From Apostichopus japonicus (taxonomy: Eukaryota > Echinodermata > Holothuroidea > Aspidochirotida > Stichopodidae): 64,000 bases of DNA. The DNA lies in assembly GCF_037975245.1 (NCBI RefSeq), contig NC_092578.1, positions 12,198,321 through 12,262,320 on the forward strand. The letters are read 5' to 3'. The notes beneath the pieces were generated by a model. That model had not been told where the DNA came from. It was given only the letters and a program-made list of their open reading frames with translations, and made no database searches. Of the stretch, positions 59,399-64,000 are shown one piece after another. A program made the translations under genes and the position numbers. Each line of letters begins with the position of its first letter. Position 1 is the stretch's first letter.

Positions 59399-59693
59399 CA
59401 GTGGCGTAGGAAGGTACTTTTGAGTTGGGGGGCTGAAGACCGATGGTCGGCCTGGGGGAGGGGTTAAGGGGAGGGGTGTTTCCCTCCCCTTTGGAAATTT
59501 TTTGCATTTCCAGGTGGACTCAGATGCAATTTGGTGCAATATAGCATGCACACTTCACACTTTATCATTTATTGAGAAATGAAAAAGGGGTTTTCTGACT
59601 TGCGAAGCGGGGGGGGGGGGCGGAATGATACTTCCGCCCCCCATATTTTTCACTGGGGGCTTGCGCCCCCAGCCCCCGGTTCCTACGCCCTTG
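59399..59693. mobile_element. hAT-type MITE, 295 bp
   Basis: Left end CAGTGGCGTAGGAA and inverted right end CAAGGGCGTAGGAA (12/14 identical). It is flanked by AAGCTCTC (59391-59398) and AAGCTCTT (59694-59701), an 8-bp duplication with one mismatch. Internal GGGGGAGGGGTTAAGGGGAG, then TCCCTCCCCTTTGGAAATTT and TCAGATGCAATTTGGTGC, match the interior of the 1,000-bp element at 31509, so they share an ancestor despite different ends. No coding capacity. Confidence 0.88.
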
Positions 59694-59701
59694 AAGCTCT
59701 T

Positions 59702-60258
59702 TTGGCAGATTCTATTCATGAACAGTGTGTAATTTATGTAGATACAAAGTTAGACAGTCCCGTAACAAGTTTTATGATAATGTACATCATGATGTGATAT
59801 TATAAGATATTTCAAGAGAGCAAAGAATTTATTATCTGACGGGATGAGGAACAGTCACCAGTGCTATAGAGGCCCATACCTTTACAAAATCAGTGGTTGT
59901 TAATTTAATTGCGATGCAAATGTGGGTCATTTTCTTACAGTCCGCCAAAAATGAATGAATTAATAAATGAAAACATAAATTCACACACACTCACAAAACC
60001 GCCAATACGTTCATTTGAAAATACCGACCTGTGTGAATTCACTCTCACGCGGATTATTCACGGTATCTTCAACGAGAAATAGATGTTCTGGTGTAATATC
60101 AATTAAGTGAAACATTTATAAAGATACCATTGATTGGAATAAATTAAGAATGCCCGGCCTTTCAATGCGATTACTTTATAGGTATGTTCGCAGTGGGATA
60201 GAACTCAACACTGAACTCTATTTGCAGAGCAATCCTAAAGCAGCGGTGTTTTATACTT
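59702..60258. other. No recognisable gene
   Basis: Nothing supportable seen. Confidence 0.4.
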
Positions 60259-60261
60259 TGG

Positions 60262-61650
60262 GCTGACTAAGGTGTTTTCCCTTGGTTTGAATTTGATCGA
60301 TGTTGTGCCTTGGTTTGAGATTGACCGGTGTTTCACCTAGGTGTGTGCTTGATCGGTGTTTTACCTTGTTTTAAATTGATCGGTGTTTTACCTTGGTGTG
60401 TGCTCGATCGGTGTTTTATCTTGGTGTGTGCTTGATCGGTGTTTTACTTTTGTTTAATTTGATCGGTGTTTTACCTTGGTGTGTGCTTGATCGGTGTTTT
60501 ACCTTTGTTTAACTTGATCGGTGTTTTACCTTGGTTTGAATTGATCGGTGTTTTACCTTGGTTTGAATTTGATCGATGTTGTGCCTTGGTTTGAATTTGA
60601 TCGGTGTTTTACCTAGGTGTGGGCTTGATCGGTGTTTTACCTTGGTGTGGGCTTGATCGGTGTTTTACCTTGGCGTGTGCTTGATCGGTGTTTTACCTTT
60701 GTTTAACTTGATCGGTGTTTTACCTTGGTTTGAATTGATCGGTATTTTACCTTGGTTTGAATTTGATCGATGTTGTGCCTTGGTTTGAGATTGACCGGTG
60801 TTTCACCTAGGTGTGCGCTTGATCGGTGTTTTACCTTGTTTTAAATTGATCGGTGTTTTACCTTGGTGTGGGCTTTATCGGTGTTTTACCTTGGTGTGCT
60901 TGATCGGTGTTTTACCTTTGTTTAACTTGATCGGTGTTTTACCTTGGTGTGTGCTTGATCGGTGTTGTACCTTGGCGTGTGCTTGATCGGTGTTTTACCT
61001 TGGTGTGGGCTTGATCGGTGTTTTACCTTGGCGTGTGCTTGATCGGTGTTTTACCTTTGTTTAACTTGATCGGTGCTTTACCTTGGTTTGAATTGATCGG
61101 TGTTTTACCTTGGTTTGAATTTGATCGATGTCGTGCCTTGGTTTGAGATTGACCGGTGTTTCACCTAGGTGTGTGCTTGATCGGTGTTTTACCTTGTTTT
61201 AAATTGATCGGTGTTTTACCTTGGTGTGGGCTTGATCGGTGTTTTACCTTGGTTTGAATTGATCGGTGTTTAACCTAGGTGTGGGCTTGATTGGTGTTTT
61301 ACCTTTGTGTGGGCTTGATCGGTGTTTTACCTTGGTTTGAATTTGATCGGTGTTTCACCTAGAAGTGGGCTTGATCGGTGTTTTACCTTGGTTTGAATTG
61401 ATCGGTGTTTAACCTAGTTGTGGGCTTGATTGGTGTTTTACCTTTGTGTGGGCTTGATTGGTGTTTTACCTTTGTGTGGGCTTGATTGGTGTTGTGCCTT
61501 TGTTTGAGTTTGATCGGTGTTTTACCTAGGTGTGGGTTTGATCGGTGTTTTACCTTGGTGTGCTTGATCGGTGATTTACCTTGGTTTGAATTTCATCGGT
61601 GTTTCACCTAGGTGTGGGCTTGATCGTTGTTTCACCTAGGTGTGGGCTTG
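60262..61650. repeat. 1.4-kb array of a 26-31-bp unit, about 48 copies
   Basis: The core TTGATCGGTGTTTTACCTTG is followed by a variable linker (GTGTGTGC, GTGTGGGC, TTTGAA, TTTAAA). Variant order recurs: the GATCGATGTTGTGCC, then GAGATTGACCGGTGTTTCAC, then TTGTTTTAAATTG series appears near 60300, 60770 and 61130. This indicates higher-order amplification. Translated repeats across it are artefacts. Confidence 0.96.
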
Positions 61651-61802
61651 TCAAATGTGCAAGGGGGTTTTGTTGTTTTTAACATGGGTGGATTTCCAGA
61701 TTATGTTAGCTAGAACTACTTCAAACCCTAAATTCAATTACCCTTTCATGACAAGTTACCGTTTGGACGAAAACCATTCTGGTCTGTTTATTTAGTAAAA
61801 CA

Positions 61803-61843
<41 letters not shown>

Positions 61844-61996
61844 TATTATTATTACTATTATTATCATTGCTGTTGTAATTATTATTATAATGATTAGTAT
61901 TATCATCATCGCTATTATCATTATTATATGCTACTGTTACTGTTATTATTATCATTATTTTTGTTGTGATTATTACAATTATCATTATTACTTTAT
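61803..61996. repeat. (ATT)n compound microsatellite
   Basis: (ATT)n with ACT, ATC and GTT interruptions increasing to the right. Confidence 0.93.
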
Positions 61997-61999
61997 AAG

Positions 62000-63075
62000 C
62001 AAAGATTGCGCAATAATCAAATATATCAAATTTTGACAACAGTCTTTAGGAACCATGGCAACCCTGTGGTGTCGCTGAATCTTCTCTTTCAAAAGAATTT
62101 GAAAAACCAAAATAAGTCATCAGTGATTTAGTGCACTTTAGATCACGTGTTCAAGTGGATGATCTTAAACGTTCCAGTTAGAAGAAGAAACCAGTATATT
62201 CTGGGCATTAGTTGACCATGTTGAGTGTCTGAGTCCTTCTTGCAGTGACTATTTCGACCAGAAGTATATTTAGTATCGAGTTTTGTATGTAGCTAATGAC
62301 CAGCCATATATTGTGAGCGTATGAGCCGATTGCAAATATATTGCATTCTCTTTGGCCGTTTTGGGTGCGTGATCATATTTAAAGGTTTACAACACTTTCA
62401 TCAATTTTTAAAGTTCCAATAACACACGAATGCTGCCAAATGCTACCAATAAATATCGTGATATGAAACGCCGGCTCAAAGTTATTGCATGCTGTGTTGA
62501 ACCGAAACAATGCATCTTCACAATCGTTAAATACTAAATTCTTTGTAGAAAATATCCCTCTGTTTCATACAACATAAGGTTCTTAAACAGCCGTTCATTG
62601 AATTTTGTTTGATTATTGTAACGAAAAGCACAGTTGAGTTGCTTTGTACTACGACTTGTTAAAAATCGATTCCATCATACACAGCACTGTGGAGATAAAC
62701 AGAAATAAACGTAGGAGTGTACGGTGATCCGGTTTACGCATGAGTAAAATATCTCTTTATTTGGTTGAATCTTCACACCATGTTAACACTTCAAGCGTGT
62801 GTACCTCAAACTGCTATCATTCAGTACATAATCCGCCTTTGGGGTGGGCGGGGGGGGGGGGTGGTATCTCGTGTTAATTCGGTGGCTTCCTGCTTGCTCT
62901 GTCCTTTAAATTCGTTATCACAGGAAGGGTATAACAGATTATGGTGAAACTCCATAGTTTTAATACCAAGTTTTTTCATTTGATTTTTTTTCGTAAGAAT
63001 TTGGACGGAAGATGTTATTACGAATTACTCGTATCTGAATGAAAGTAGCATATGCGTCTATATAATTGGAGATAA
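62000..63075. other. No recognisable gene
   Basis: A G-run near 62848-62860. Nothing else supportable. Confidence 0.4.
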
Positions 63076-63077
63076 GG

Positions 63078-63539
63078 TATTGATTGAGTATACATGTGAC
63101 TTTATATGTAGGTGTTGATTAGGTACACATGTGACTATATACTGTATGTAGGTGCTGATTGGGTACACCTGTGACTATATGTATAAGTCGATTGTGTTCA
63201 CCTGTAACTATATATAGGTGTTGATTGGGTTCACCTGTAACTATATATAGGTGTTGATTGGGTTCACCTGTGACTATATATGTAGGTGTTGATTGGGTTC
63301 ACCTGTGACTATATATGTAGATGTTGATTGTGTTCACCTGTAACTATATATAAAGGTGTTGATTGGGTTCACCTGTGACTATATATGTAGGTGTTGATTG
63401 GGTGCACATATGTGTGCAATGAAGGTGTTGATTGGGTTCACCTGTGACTATATATGTAGGTGTTGATTGGGTTCACCTGTGACTATATATGTAGGTGTTG
63501 ATTGGGTACACCTGTTACTATATATGTAGTTGTTGATTG
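63078..63539. repeat. 35-bp minisatellite, about 13 copies
   Basis: The unit is GTGTTGATTGGGTTCACCTG followed by TGACTATATATGTAG. Variants are TAACTATATATAG and GTACAC for TTCACC. Copies become more uniform to the right. Confidence 0.95.
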
Positions 63540-64000
63540 TCATGCATGGGATTTATTGGTCAATATGTCCGTATATCAAGGATATATTGGTCTATATCTC
63601 TGTATACGTGTTTCTCCAAGGCATCAATCTGAAGTACATCTGTCTTGTTCAATTTGATTTCTGGATTTATGATTATGTAAAGTACAAACCTCTCTCTCCT
63701 TTAATAAAGGAACAATTTTATGCGATTGAGGTGAAAAGAACTAAGTAAAAAGACATGCCCTCGAGGAATATGCACATGGTTATATTGAGCTCTAAATGTA
63801 GTCACCAGGGGGTCGACGTCATACTGCAGGGCGTCCTAAGCACATGCTCATTCTTAAATCTGTTCAGTGATATCGTTTTCAAATATTTCAATTTCATATC
63901 CGGCTTTGTTCAGGTGAGTTAGAGCACGAATGATCTTTATTCTACAAACTTCACATCACATCGTTTAAAAGTTCCTATAGAGTAAATAAGCATATAACTA
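63540..64000. other. No recognisable gene at right edge
   Basis: Short unsupported open frames only. Confidence 0.4.

Noticed and set aside
60798-60986. Repeat protein with LIGVLP motifs
   Set aside because: Frame through the 29-bp minisatellite; repeat length changes shift the frame between copies.

Overview
This window looks like AT-rich intergenic DNA from a marine invertebrate deuterostome. An echinoderm is my best guess, from the general repeat flavour (LINE families, C/G-rich-ended hAT MITEs, frequent AGGCCTA words); that is inference and no host protein gene confirms it. I see no convincing multi-exon protein-coding gene. The only gene I would call functional is a tRNA-Lys(CTT) on the minus strand at 17048-17120, with intact internal promoter boxes and a T7 Pol III terminator. 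Two short open frames (42775-42987 minus, with a hydrophobic N-terminal anchor; 53245-53418 plus) are weak candidates for exons or small proteins.

Most of the interpretable sequence is mobile or repetitive. At the left end a hAT-type element (278-2102, 8-bp target duplication GGTATATG) contains a LINE reverse-transcriptase fragment, which is itself split by a second hAT element (1022-1598, duplication CCGGCCAA). Removing the inner element restores the LINE reading frame. A LINE 3' end follows at about 2274-2862. At 6542-7021 a foldback of about 115-bp arms carries a near-canonical hammerhead ribozyme motif and possible Pol III boxes in its loop. Short-period decayed repeats follow to 8.1 kb.

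From 11.1 to 20.3 kb there are two divergent, broken copies of one L1/Tx1-like LINE family, on opposite strands (11426-14796 plus; 18008-19998 minus). Each is 5'-truncated exactly against a trinucleotide microsatellite. The tRNA-Lys gene sits between them. From 21.8 to 23.8 kb is a (TA)n-rich island. It contains a second type of LINE whose endonuclease is joined in frame to the extreme C-terminus with the reverse transcriptase missing, followed by a tandem pair of tRNA-like repeats. A third tRNA-like fragment lies at 28.8 kb. Another LINE 3' half lies at 25.8-26.7 kb.

The right half is dominated by tandem arrays: 22-bp (35.0 kb), about 80-bp (37.9-38.6 kb), a 2.7-kb array of a 45-47-bp unit with higher-order 140-bp periodicity (47.0-49.7 kb), an 18-21-bp array (53.5 kb), a G-rich 38-bp array (58.2-58.7 kb), a 1.4-kb array of a 29-bp unit (60.3-61.6 kb) and a 35-bp array (63.1-63.5 kb). 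Between them are a 1,000-bp hAT element (31509-32508, duplication ATCACCCT), a related 295-bp hAT MITE (59399-59693), a TTAA-flanked MITE (35943-36195) and a perfect 26-bp inverted repeat (38758/39121). Intervals not listed as features showed me nothing I can support.

The elements do not form a pathway. The shared theme is non-autonomous mobile DNA and retroelement debris. The most unusual items are the ribozyme-bearing foldback, the RT-less LINE, and a conserved 3'-UTR hairpin seen in three LINE tails.
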